From: Pseudomonadota bacterium
GTDB lineage: Bacteria > Pseudomonadota > Alphaproteobacteria > Acetobacterales > Acetobacteraceae
NCBI GenBank assembly: GCA_021779655.1
Contig: JAJYAF010000153.1
Location: forward strand, 1-5,917
Direction of reading: 5' to 3'
Length of the DNA: 5,917 nt
The position numbers and the translations under genes are program-made. The notes beneath the pieces were generated by a model, which saw only the letters and a program-made list of their open reading frames with translations, was not told where the DNA came from and searched no databases. Shown piece by piece: positions 1 to 5,917 of the stretch. Positions within the stretch are counted from its first letter, which is position 1. Each line of letters begins with the position of its first letter.

Positions 1-1447
1 TCCGATCTGCGCGCCTGTTGAACAGCCCGGTGAGCGGATCCACCGTGGCGAGATGGCGTAATTCGGCTTCGAGCTTCTTGCGGTCCGAAATCTCATCCAT
101 GACCACAACATAATTCGTGATTACGCCATTATCGTCGATCACCGGCGAAACGGAATAATCCACCCAATGCGAGGTGTTCTCCTTGCTCCGGAGCTGCACT
201 TCGCCGCGCCAGTTCTCACCGCTTCGCAGCTTTCGCAAGATGGCGCGGTTGTCGGGATGCGACGTGAGGGGGGAACGGAACGCATCGCTACGCCGGCCCA
301 ATAATTCTTCCATGCTATACCCGCTCGTGCGCGCGGCCGCCGGATTGGCATAGTTGATGATTCCGGCCTGATCCACGATCACGATGGCCGCGGAGCTTTG
401 CTCAACCGCCGATTTCAACTGCTTCAAATGATTTTCGCTTTCAGCCAGCGCCCGCGTGCGCTCGCGCACGCGCTGCTCCAGCGTCGCTTTGGCGTCCTGA
501 AGCTGTCGGTGGATCTCCAGGTTCTCGTATCCCGTTGCGATATTACGTCCGAAAGTCTCCAGCAGGGAGAGATCGGATTCATTGAACGGCTTGCCATGTT
601 CGGCGTATACCACGACATTCCGTTGCTTATCCGTCCTGAAGCAGAGCGCCGCCCAGCCGGCACCGAACACATGGCTTTCGCGTTCGGACGCGGTCCGCAT
701 CCGCGCGCTTATTTCAGGCCCCGGCATCGAATCCGGAGCCGCGCCGGACAAGCCGTGGAAGCGGCCGCTTCCGGCCAGAATGCGCCATCCATCTGCCGGC
801 CCCGCCACAGCTTGCGCGCATAAAATACCATGCGCGTCGGAGACGAGGATGGCGGAAAGCTGCGTTGCCAGGCCGTCTGCGAATAAGGCAAACGAATGGC
901 TCTCGTACAGAAACGATGTAGCATCGAGAACCTGGCGTAGCCCATTGCGGATGATTTCGAGATTGCGAAGCTGCCGGTAGCCGCGCAAGGCTGCGGCCAC
1001 GGCCGTGAACAGGCGCGTCTTCATCAGTTCGGTCCTGGCCTTATAATCATGGATATCGTATGGCAGGAACGTGTCATGGTCCGGTTCGGGACCTGATTGT
1101 TCGGCGTACAGGATGATAACGCGCGTGGCGCGCAGATTGAGCACTTCCCGCATATATTGAACGAGCCGCCGCCCCGCATCGTCCGATTCCATGGCGGCGC
1201 CAAGCAGGATGACCGCGACATCGCCGTTGTCGCGCAGAATCGCTCGCGCTTGCGCCGCCGAATAGGCGCTGAGAAAATGCGGCCTTCGGCCGAGATATTC
1301 GATATCCGCCAGGGCGAGGGAAACCGCCCGGTGCACCGCCGTATCATCGTCGACGATGAGCAACGTCCAGGACACCGGCGCGCCGGCCGGCGCGACCGTT
1401 AAGTCCATCGCGTCCGCGTCCCCGTGAGCAATCTGGCGGTCGTTCAT
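1..1447 (-). CDS. Receiver-like/DUF3369 - PAS - GGDEF signalling protein (3' end beyond left edge)
   Basis: This is a cytoplasmic signalling protein, probably a diguanylate cyclase making cyclic-di-GMP; 482 residues are visible and the reading frame is open to the left edge. Residues about 27-150 form a response-regulator fold of the kind paired with DUF3369, starting WTLLIVDDDTAVHR and ending YDIHDYKARTEL. Residues about 155-310 fit the DUF3369 domain (GYRQL, then SFLYESHSFALFADGL). Residues 311-345 look like a coiled coil (RVRERTRALAESE). A PAS domain with its C-terminal PAC part covers about 345-460 (AIVIVDQAGIINYANPAA ... DEISDRKKLEAEL). The GGDEF domain begins at about 465 (HLATVDPLTGLFNRRADR) and is cut, so its catalytic motif and any EAL domain cannot be seen. 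No membrane segment is visible. Gly83 replaces the phospho-acceptor Asp (see findings). The start at 1447 follows an in-frame stop and overlaps a tiny ORF by ATGA; Met14 (base 1408), preceded by a GGGGA at 10 nt, is an alternative start. Codons look less GC-biased than in lysA, with at least five TTA leucines. Confidence 0.9.
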   Translation of the reverse strand, partial: MNDRQIAHGDADAMDLTVAPAGAPVSWTLLIVDDDTAVHRAVSLALADIEYLGRRPHFLSAYSAAQARAILRDNGDVAVILLGAAMESDDAGRRLVQYMREVLNLRATRVIILYAEQSGPEPDHDTFLPYDIHDYKARTELMKTRLFTAVAAALRGYRQLRNLEIIRNGLRQVLDATSFLYESHSFALFADGLATQLSAILVSDAHGILCAQAVAGPADGWRILAGSGRFHGLSGAAPDSMPGPEISARMRTASERESHVFGAGWAALCFRTDKQRNVVVYAEHGKPFNESDLSLLETFGRNIATGYENLEIHRQLQDAKATLEQRVRERTRALAESENHLKQLKSAVEQSSAAIVIVDQAGIINYANPAAARTSGYSMEELLGRRSDAFRSPLTSHPDNRAILRKLRSGENWRGEVQLRSKENTSHWVDYSVSPVIDDNGVITNYVVVMDEISDRKKLEAELRHLATVDPLTGLFNRRADR

Positions 1448-1592
1448 GCCATTTCGGCCGCCTCATCCGGAACGGGCGTTCGCAATGAAAGACGCTTCAT
1501 GATCTGGTGCCTTGCGCTGAGCTTCCCAAAGTGAGACTGCCCTTTTCATAGCCGGCCGATGGGATTGCAGACGACAGGCTCGTCAGGCTCTG

Positions 1593-1609
1593 CGGCGCCG
1601 CCGGCGCCG
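1593..1609. repeat. GC-only inverted repeat, 7-bp stem and 3-base loop
   Basis: CGGCGCC and GGCGCCG flank a GCC loop, giving a perfect 7-bp all-G/C stem in the gap between the TIGR02302 gene and the signalling gene. There is no adjacent T run in either direction, so as an intrinsic terminator it would be incomplete. It could slow transcription, form an mRNA structure, or be chance in GC-rich DNA. Confidence 0.4.
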
Positions 1610-1691
1610 GACGCGAAGCGAAAGAAGATGTTAACAACCCAACCGGTATCAGCCCGCGGGAGGCTGCGTCCGACAGGGGGACAGGAAAGCG

Positions 1692-1817
1692 TCACGGCAT
1701 CCCTTTCAAGATTTCTACACGGATAGCCGTGATATCGCCGTTCATGACCAGTTTCGTAACGATCACGAAGACTGCGCCAATAAAGCTAAATACTCGTAAA
1801 TTTTCGTGCTGTTTCAC
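1692..1817 (-). CDS. Candidate 41-aa small protein, hydrophobic segment (doubtful)
   Basis: This is an open frame with a GTG start and a TGA stop, not recognised as any family. Residues 9-25 (VFSFIGAVFVIVTKLVM) are hydrophobic enough for one membrane span, followed by a mixed tail ending LKGMP. A GGA lies about 4 nt before the GTG, a poor ribosome site. Third codon positions are not strongly GC-rich, unlike lysA next door, which argues against long-standing coding, although it would also suit a recently acquired or non-conserved gene. A short hairpin (1804-1819) covers the proposed start. It may simply be chance open sequence in an AT-richer gap. Confidence 0.18.
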   Translation of the reverse strand: MKQHENLRVFSFIGAVFVIVTKLVMNGDITAIRVEILKGMP

Positions 1818-1885
1818 GATTCCGAAGGAAGGTCCGCTTCAAGCGCGGGCCAGCGCACCATGCCGGAAAATTTCCGTGGCGAAGC

Positions 1886-4177
1886 TCACGGCCCGTATCC
1901 GTCGAGCAGGCGATGGTAATAGCGATGCGCGCCGGCCGGCAACGCCGGATTGCCATCGTTATGGATGATCTGCCGCTGGATCGCCTCCGCGGCGCTGTTC
2001 CCGGAGGGCAGCAGGCCGGGGATCGATTCCTCGTCCGGCGCGCCGCCCAGCCCGCCCGGCGCACCGGCCGCGCCGGGGGCCGTTTCCTCCTGGAGGAACA
2101 TGCCCTGCCGGGATTTGGCAAGCGTTGCCTGCGCGTTTTGCAAAGCCGCGATCGCCGTGCCCTCCGCCGTCATGGCGGCGCCGGTACTTTGCCGCGCCAG
2201 CGCGGCTTGCGCCGCCCGCATCGCCCCGGCCGCCTGGTCCAGGCCAGGCAGCGAAACACCGGCTTGGGCAAGCTTGCCGCTTACGCCGGCCAGGCGCTCC
2301 CGCAGCACAGCCTGAGCCTGGGGCGAGCCATCGCCCTGGTTGGTCTGGTCCAGCAGCGCCGATTCATCACGGGTAATCCCGCTCAACACCCGCGCGGCCT
2401 CGGCGGAGGCCGCCGCGTTTTTTGCCTGCTCGGCCGTCATGGGCGTTGCCGACTGCAAGGCGTTCAGCAGCTGTTCCAGCCGGTTCAGCTCCGCCTGTGC
2501 CCTGGCGGCGCGGCCACCGGCTTCATCCCGCGCAATCTGCCGGGCCATCTGTTCGAGCATGCCGAGACCGATTGTCCCGCCCAGTGGCGGCACATCCGGG
2601 GCGCCCTGGCCCTGCCGCATCCCTTGTAATGCCTGCAAATGCCGGGCCAGCGCCTCTTGCATCGCCGTCAGCAGGGCTTGCAGGCGGCTATCGTCGGGCG
2701 GCCTGCCTTCCAGCCCCTGCCGCAGCGCCTGCTCCAATGCCTGGTCCGCCGCCATGAGCGCCCGCGCAGGCGCGTAGTCCGGCCCCTCCTCCACCTCCGC
2801 CGCCAGGCGGCCCAGGCGCGCCTGGGCCGCATCGGCCGAAATTTTGCCAGCCTGCATCCGCCGCGCCAGATACGCCATTTGCACGTCGGCGGAGGCGGAA
2901 ATCCGGCTGGCCGGCGCAGTCGCGAGCTTTTGCAACGCCTGCCCGGGCGCCGCCGCATCCACCGGCGCCAGCGTCAGGCGCTGGCGCAGCGCCGCCAGCA
3001 GGGCGGCCGTTTTATCCCGCCAATCCACCGGGGGCAGCAAAACGCGCATCGGCCCCGCGCTGCCTTCCACACCCGCCAGATTGCGCGCCGTCAGCGTCAC
3101 GTTCACGGGCAGGCCGGCGTAAGGGGAATTGGCGATATCCAGCCGGGCCAGCCCGTCCGCGTCCAGCGGCGCCGGGCCGTCCAGGGGCAATGGCAGGCTC
3201 TGCGCCAGCGCGCCTTGCCGGCCCGCCGGCGCCAGTGTCGCTTTGAGGGAAACCAGGCCGTAACGGTCCCGCGCGCGCCAGCCGATCAGCAGCAGGTGGT
3301 TGATCGCCTGTGGCTGGCGCATCCACAGCCCCGGTGCCGCCGGCGGCAGAACGGTTATCTTCCAGGCCGCCAGCCGCCGCCACCATGTCCCAAGGGTGAA
3401 CCTGCCGGAGACACGCAAAACCGCCTCGGCGCGAAAGCCCTGCGCGGCCGAACCATCGAGACGAAGGGGTCCGCCGTCGAGAAAGGCGGCGGGCCGGCGG
3501 CCCGCCCCGTCCACCACCACGCTCAGACGGCTGCCCGCCAGCACTGTGGGATCATGCCCCGGCAGCAGAAGCAGCGGCGGCGTGCCGGCATAGCCGGGCG
3601 CGGTGATCCAGGCGTTCACCTGCGGGCCGGTGAAGGGCCAGGCCGGGAGTTTGAAAGCCGCGGCAAGCCGGGGCATTCCCGCTGGCCCGGCGATGATCGC
3701 GCCGGTCACCAGTAAGAGCAGCAGCAATCCACGCAGCGCGTAGGGATCGTGCAGCGCGGCGTCCGTCACCGGCCACCCGCCCCGCGCCCACCGCAGCGCC
3801 GCCGCCGCCTGGCGCCGGTGCAGCCGCCAGAGCGCCGCCGAAATCTCCGAATTGTCCTCCGGCGCATCCTCCAGCACGGCGAGCGGCCGGTGCCGCAAGC
3901 CGGAGACGCGCTCGATCCTGCGATCCACTGCTTCCCGGCCCGCCCAGCGCAGCCGCTTCAGCCCATGGCCCAGCGCCATCGCGGCGAGCAGCGCCACGAA
4001 GGGAAACGTTAAGGCCGAGCCGAAGCCGAACAACGCGGCGACGCAATAGGCAAGCAGGATGCCGCAGCACGGGGCAACGGCGCGCGCAAATCCCGCGGTC
4101 CATATCCCCCACGCGGCGCGCCGGCGCAGCCGGCGGAGCCTTATTTCAGGGGAGGCGGCACGATCTCGTCTGCCCAT
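1886..4177 (-). CDS. TIGR02302 / DUF4175 family membrane protein
   Basis: This 763-residue inner-membrane protein has no assigned molecular function. An Arg-rich N-terminus (RLRRLRRR) leads into two hydrophobic segments at about residues 31-50 and 53-70, with a third at 148-165 (LRGLLLLLLVTGAIIAG). The motif VNAWITAPGYAGTPPLLLLPG (from residue 187) is the family hallmark that usually opens the periplasmic region. About residues 185-385 look beta-rich. About 400-690 are Ala/Gln/Leu-rich and helical, probably coiled coil (QMAYLARRMQAGKISADAAQ, ARAQAELNRLEQLLNALQ). A Gly/Ala/Pro linker (APGAAGAPGGLGGAP) precedes a short C-terminal block ending HRYYHRLLDGYGP. By memory, relatives are often 800 residues or longer, so this is on the short side. 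The gene overlaps lysA by 37 bases. Its start at 4177 is chosen because it is the only nearby in-frame ATG and an AGGAG lies 11 nt upstream. Its constant company with lysA suggests an envelope role, but this is inference. Confidence 0.88.
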   Translation of the reverse strand: MGRRDRAASPEIRLRRLRRRAAWGIWTAGFARAVAPCCGILLAYCVAALFGFGSALTFPFVALLAAMALGHGLKRLRWAGREAVDRRIERVSGLRHRPLAVLEDAPEDNSEISAALWRLHRRQAAAALRWARGGWPVTDAALHDPYALRGLLLLLLVTGAIIAGPAGMPRLAAAFKLPAWPFTGPQVNAWITAPGYAGTPPLLLLPGHDPTVLAGSRLSVVVDGAGRRPAAFLDGGPLRLDGSAAQGFRAEAVLRVSGRFTLGTWWRRLAAWKITVLPPAAPGLWMRQPQAINHLLLIGWRARDRYGLVSLKATLAPAGRQGALAQSLPLPLDGPAPLDADGLARLDIANSPYAGLPVNVTLTARNLAGVEGSAGPMRVLLPPVDWRDKTAALLAALRQRLTLAPVDAAAPGQALQKLATAPASRISASADVQMAYLARRMQAGKISADAAQARLGRLAAEVEEGPDYAPARALMAADQALEQALRQGLEGRPPDDSRLQALLTAMQEALARHLQALQGMRQGQGAPDVPPLGGTIGLGMLEQMARQIARDEAGGRAARAQAELNRLEQLLNALQSATPMTAEQAKNAAASAEAARVLSGITRDESALLDQTNQGDGSPQAQAVLRERLAGVSGKLAQAGVSLPGLDQAAGAMRAAQAALARQSTGAAMTAEGTAIAALQNAQATLAKSRQGMFLQEETAPGAAGAPGGLGGAPDEESIPGLLPSGNSAAEAIQRQIIHNDGNPALPAGAHRYYHRLLDGYGP

Positions 4178-5493
4178 AACGCCGCGATCTCCTGCCTGGG
4201 CGTGATCAAGTGGATATGCCCGCCATCCAGCAGCACCGCGGCGGCGCGCAAACGCGCATTATAGCCGCTGCTCATCACCGCGCCATAGGCGCCGGTATCG
4301 AGCAATGCGAGCTTCGCACCTGGCGCGAGAGGCGGCAGCAGCCGTCCGGCGGCAAAAATATCCCCGGTCTCGCAAACCGGCCCGACCACGTCGGCGGGCG
4401 AGAGCGCCTTGCGGAAATCCACAGGGTCCACCGGCAGAATGCCATGGTAGCTGTCATAGAGCGAGGGGCGCAGCAGGTCGTTCATCCCGGCATCCAGCAC
4501 CACGAAGCGCTTGGCCCCCGCCCGCTTTTCCAGCACCACCGAGGCCAGCAGCACCCCCGCCGGGCCAACCAGGTAGCGCCCCGGCTCCAGCATGAGGCGC
4601 AGGCCAAGCCCGCCCAGCTCGCGCCGCACCACCTGGGCAAAGGCGGCGAGGGAAATTCCCGGCTCGTCGCGATAGCCGATGCCCAGACCGCCGCCCAGAT
4701 CGAGCAGCGCGACCCGCTGCCCGGCCTCCCGCAGGCCGCGCACCATTTCCGCCGCCCGGGCGTAAGCCCTGGCATAGGGCGCGGGCGAGAGAATCTGGCT
4801 GCCGATATGCAGCGCGAGCCCGAGCGGCTCGATGTTCGGCAGCCCCGCCGCGTGCGCGAAGAGTTCCGGAATATCCGCCGCGGCAATGCCGAACTTGTTG
4901 GCGGCCAGGCCGGTGGTGATCTTCGCATGGGTGCCGGCATCCACGTCCGGGTTCATCCGCAGCGCGATCCGCGCCGTCCGGCCCGCCTGCCCGGCCAGGG
5001 CGGAGAGCATCGCAAGCTCCTCCGCGCTCTCCACATTGATCTGCCCGATGCCGGCGGCCAGCGCCGCGGCAAGCTCCGCCGGGGTTTTGCCGACGCCGGA
5101 AAACACGATATCGCCGGGCGCGATGCCCGCGCGCATAGCCCGGGCGAATTCCCCCTGGCTCACCACGTCCGCACCGGCACCCGCCCGCCGCAGCAGGGCG
5201 AGGACGGCCAGATGATCGTTCGCCTTCACCGCGTAATGAATACGCGGGGCAAGCCCCGCTTGCTGAAAGGCTTGCCTGATGGCCGCATAACGGGCGCGGA
5301 TGCTGCCCGCGCCGTAAACCCAAACCGGCGTGCCATAGGCATCGGCCACCGCGTTCAGCGGCACATCCTCAAAGCACAGGCCATCCTGGGCGTGCATGGC
5401 GAAAGCCGGGCGCGCGGCCAGCAGCGCCGCGAGGTCCGGCTCAGCCTCCCGGTCCTCCCGGCCTGGCGCGAGGGGGTACGGGGGCGTGCTCAT
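4141..5493 (-). CDS. lysA: Diaminopimelate decarboxylase
   Basis: This PLP enzyme removes CO2 from meso-diaminopimelate to give L-lysine, the last step of the DAP pathway, in the cytoplasm. The 450-residue protein has the fold-III decarboxylase layout: an alanine-racemase-like barrel followed by a beta domain. Visible key residues are Lys90 in HYAVKAN, which forms the Schiff base with PLP; the HIGSQ motif at 229-233; the phosphate-binding GGGLGIGY from 267; EPGR at 303-306; DAGMNDLLRPSLY from 334; the substrate-site Cys374-Glu375 in VCETGD; and Tyr403 in TGAYG. All look intact, so it should be active. The first 35 or so residues are a loose extension before the conserved FAMHAQDGLCFEDVPL. The start is the ATG at 5493, whose ATGA overlaps the stop of the lipoprotein gene; an in-frame extension to 5655 is not protein-like. 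No Shine-Dalgarno site precedes it, so its translation probably depends on coupling to the lipoprotein gene. Confidence 0.97.
   Translation of the reverse strand: MSTPPYPLAPGREDREAEPDLAALLAARPAFAMHAQDGLCFEDVPLNAVADAYGTPVWVYGAGSIRARYAAIRQAFQQAGLAPRIHYAVKANDHLAVLALLRRAGAGADVVSQGEFARAMRAGIAPGDIVFSGVGKTPAELAAALAAGIGQINVESAEELAMLSALAGQAGRTARIALRMNPDVDAGTHAKITTGLAANKFGIAAADIPELFAHAAGLPNIEPLGLALHIGSQILSPAPYARAYARAAEMVRGLREAGQRVALLDLGGGLGIGYRDEPGISLAAFAQVVRRELGGLGLRLMLEPGRYLVGPAGVLLASVVLEKRAGAKRFVVLDAGMNDLLRPSLYDSYHGILPVDPVDFRKALSPADVVGPVCETGDIFAAGRLLPPLAPGAKLALLDTGAYGAVMSSGYNARLRAAAVLLDGGHIHLITPRQEIAALWADEIVPPPLK
4189..4193 (-). promoter_or_regulatory. Ribosome binding site for the TIGR02302 gene
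   Basis: AGGAG read on the minus strand, 11 nt before the ATG at 4177 and inside the lysA coding sequence. The spacing is slightly long, but it supports this start and its 37-base overlap with lysA. Confidence 0.5.
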
Positions 5494-5615
5494 TGCGAGG
5501 GATAGGTGCGCGGATAGGTGATATCGGCCGCCGGACCGGGCGGGCTTGGCGCGCCCTTGCGGCCGCAGCCGGCCAGCGCCAGGCCGATCAGCAAAGCCGA
5601 CAACAACAGTTTCAT
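5490..5615 (-). CDS. lptM: LptM-like small lipoprotein
   Basis: This 41-residue protein has a complete lipoprotein signal: MK, then a hydrophobic stretch ([13 protein letters not shown]), then the lipobox LAGC, with Cys17 as the lipidated residue. The mature part is only 25 residues: [12 protein letters not shown], with the CG(x)KG(x)P pattern typical of LptM (formerly YifL) proteins, then a short tail ending TYPSQ. In E. coli LptM binds the LptD-LptE translocon and helps it mature so that lipopolysaccharide can reach the outer membrane; whether this homologue does the same is inferred from the motif. It overlaps argH by ATGA at its start and lysA by ATGA at its end, so the three are surely cotranscribed. 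A GGAGG at 7 nt supports the start. Confidence 0.9.
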   Translation of the reverse strand: MKLLLSALLIGLALAGCGRKGAPSPPGPAADITYPRTYPSQ

Positions 5616-5917
5616 GCCAGCGCCTCCAGCCATTTCCGCGCCGCCGCCGCCACATTCGCCGGCGCCGTTCCGCCGTAGCTCACACGCGAGGCCACCGAGG
5701 CCTCGACCGTCAGCACATTGTAGATTTCCGCCGTGATGCGCGGCTCGACCGCCTGCATATCCGCCAGCGGCAGATCGGCCAGGCCAACCCCATTGGCCTC
5801 GGCCAGTGCCACGATCCGCCCGGTGACATGATGCGCATCGCGGAAAGGCATGCCAAGCACCCGCACCAGCCAGTCGGCCAGGTCGGTTGCCGTGGCGAAA
5901 CCGCTGCCCGCCAGCTC
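5612..5917 (-). CDS. argH: Argininosuccinate lyase, C-terminal fragment (5' end beyond right edge)
   Basis: This is the last 101 residues of the enzyme that splits argininosuccinate into arginine and fumarate, the final step of arginine synthesis in the cytoplasm. The frame is open to the right edge, so this is a window cut and not a truncation of the gene. Recognisable C-terminal domain motifs run in order: [12 protein letters not shown], then [17 protein letters not shown], then [11 protein letters not shown] and the well-conserved [18 protein letters not shown], then KWLEALA at the end. The catalytic serine loop and the active-site histidine lie upstream, out of view. Its TGA overlaps the ATG of the lipoprotein gene, making it the first visible gene of the argH-lptM-lysA-TIGR02302 unit. 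Confidence 0.96.
   Translation of the reverse strand, partial: ELAGSGFATATDLADWLVRVLGMPFRDAHHVTGRIVALAEANGVGLADLPLADMQAVEPRITAEIYNVLTVEASVASRVSYGGTAPANVAAAARKWLEALA
5623..5627 (-). promoter_or_regulatory. Ribosome binding site for the LptM-like lipoprotein
   Basis: A full GGAGG read on the minus strand, 7 nt before the lipoprotein ATG at 5615 and inside the last codons of argH. It is the clearest Shine-Dalgarno site in the cluster and probably also feeds lysA by coupling, since lysA has none of its own. Confidence 0.75.

Larger units (their letters stand above)
1448..1885. other. 438-bp intergenic region without a confident gene
   Basis: This gap separates the end of the TIGR02302 gene from the receiver/DUF3369 gene; both neighbours read leftward. 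It holds an AT-richer patch at about 1748-1820 with short dyads, a GC-only hairpin at 1593-1609, a small hairpin at 1718-1731 (CACGG/CCGTG, 4-base loop) and another at 1570-1584 (GACGA/TCGTC, 5-base loop). None of these hairpins is followed by a T run on either strand, so none is a standard intrinsic terminator. The signalling gene must be transcribed either by read-through or from a promoter in this gap, but I could not identify one with good -35 and -10 boxes. I see no tRNA, IS end or CRISPR repeat. Confidence 0.7.

Noticed and set aside
398..823. 141-codon open frame on the plus strand
   Set aside because: Antisense to the coiled-coil and DUF3369 part of the signalling gene, which has clear family motifs in its own frame; no protein family signature seen.
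1463..1549. 28-codon minus-strand frame just upstream of the signalling gene
   Set aside because: In frame with the downstream gene but ended by a TGA 15 bases before it; no ribosome site or family likeness, and it overlaps the better-placed 18-codon ORF.
1628..1633. TAACAT as a -10 box for the signalling gene (minus strand)
   Set aside because: Only four of six bases match and I find no credible -35 box at 16-18 nt spacing; too weak to annotate.
1729..1968. 79-codon plus-strand frame across the intergenic gap
   Set aside because: It runs into the 3' end of the TIGR02302 gene on the other strand, has no evident ribosome site, and its composition changes abruptly along its length.
2639..3715. 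358-codon open frame on the plus strand opposite the TIGR02302 gene
   Set aside because: Arg/Gln/Pro-rich low-complexity product antisense to a recognised gene; a shadow of high third-position GC.
4210..5505. 431-codon open frame on the plus strand opposite lysA
   Set aside because: It lies entirely antisense to the intact lysA and lptM genes; the product is rich in Arg, His, Gln and Pro with no domain-like pattern, as expected of a GC-rich shadow frame.
5494..5655. In-frame upstream extension of lysA by 54 residues
   Set aside because: The extension is Arg/Gly/Trp-rich, overlaps lptM and argH in another frame, and matches nothing in LysA; the ATG at 5493 gives the expected ATGA coupling.

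Overview
The window is high-GC DNA whose genes all read leftward (minus strand). The argH - small LptM-like lipoprotein - lysA - TIGR02302 order and the residue-level matches suggest an alphaproteobacterium, most likely in the Rhodospirillales/Acetobacteraceae. That placement is inferred from gene order and protein character recalled from memory, not from a database search.

Right part (about 1886-5917): a tightly packed, translationally coupled cluster. It starts with the C-terminal end of argininosuccinate lyase (argH, entering from the right edge). A 41-residue lipoprotein of the LptM type overlaps it by an ATGA, and lysA (diaminopimelate decarboxylase) overlaps the lipoprotein gene by another ATGA. 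A large TIGR02302/DUF4175 membrane protein then overlaps the 3' end of lysA by 37 bases. argH and lysA make arginine and lysine; the other two are envelope proteins, so the unit combines amino-acid synthesis with envelope functions. This part is conventional for the group.

Middle part (1448-1885): 438 bases without a convincing gene. It holds an AT-richer patch with several short TTCGT/ACGAA dyads, a GC-only 7-bp hairpin, a 41-codon minus-strand small ORF with a hydrophobic stretch, and an 18-codon ORF that meets the next gene through an ATGA. I see no textbook terminator or promoter.

Left part (1-1447): the first 482 codons of a soluble signalling protein: receiver-like domain, DUF3369 domain, short coiled coil, PAS domain, then the start of a GGDEF (diguanylate cyclase) domain cut by the left edge. 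The most unusual thing in the window is here. The receiver keeps its N-terminal acidic cluster but has Gly where the phosphorylated Asp should be and Ala where the switch Thr is expected, so it is probably a pseudo-receiver that cannot be phosphorylated in the normal way. I did not find a clear novel multi-gene system.
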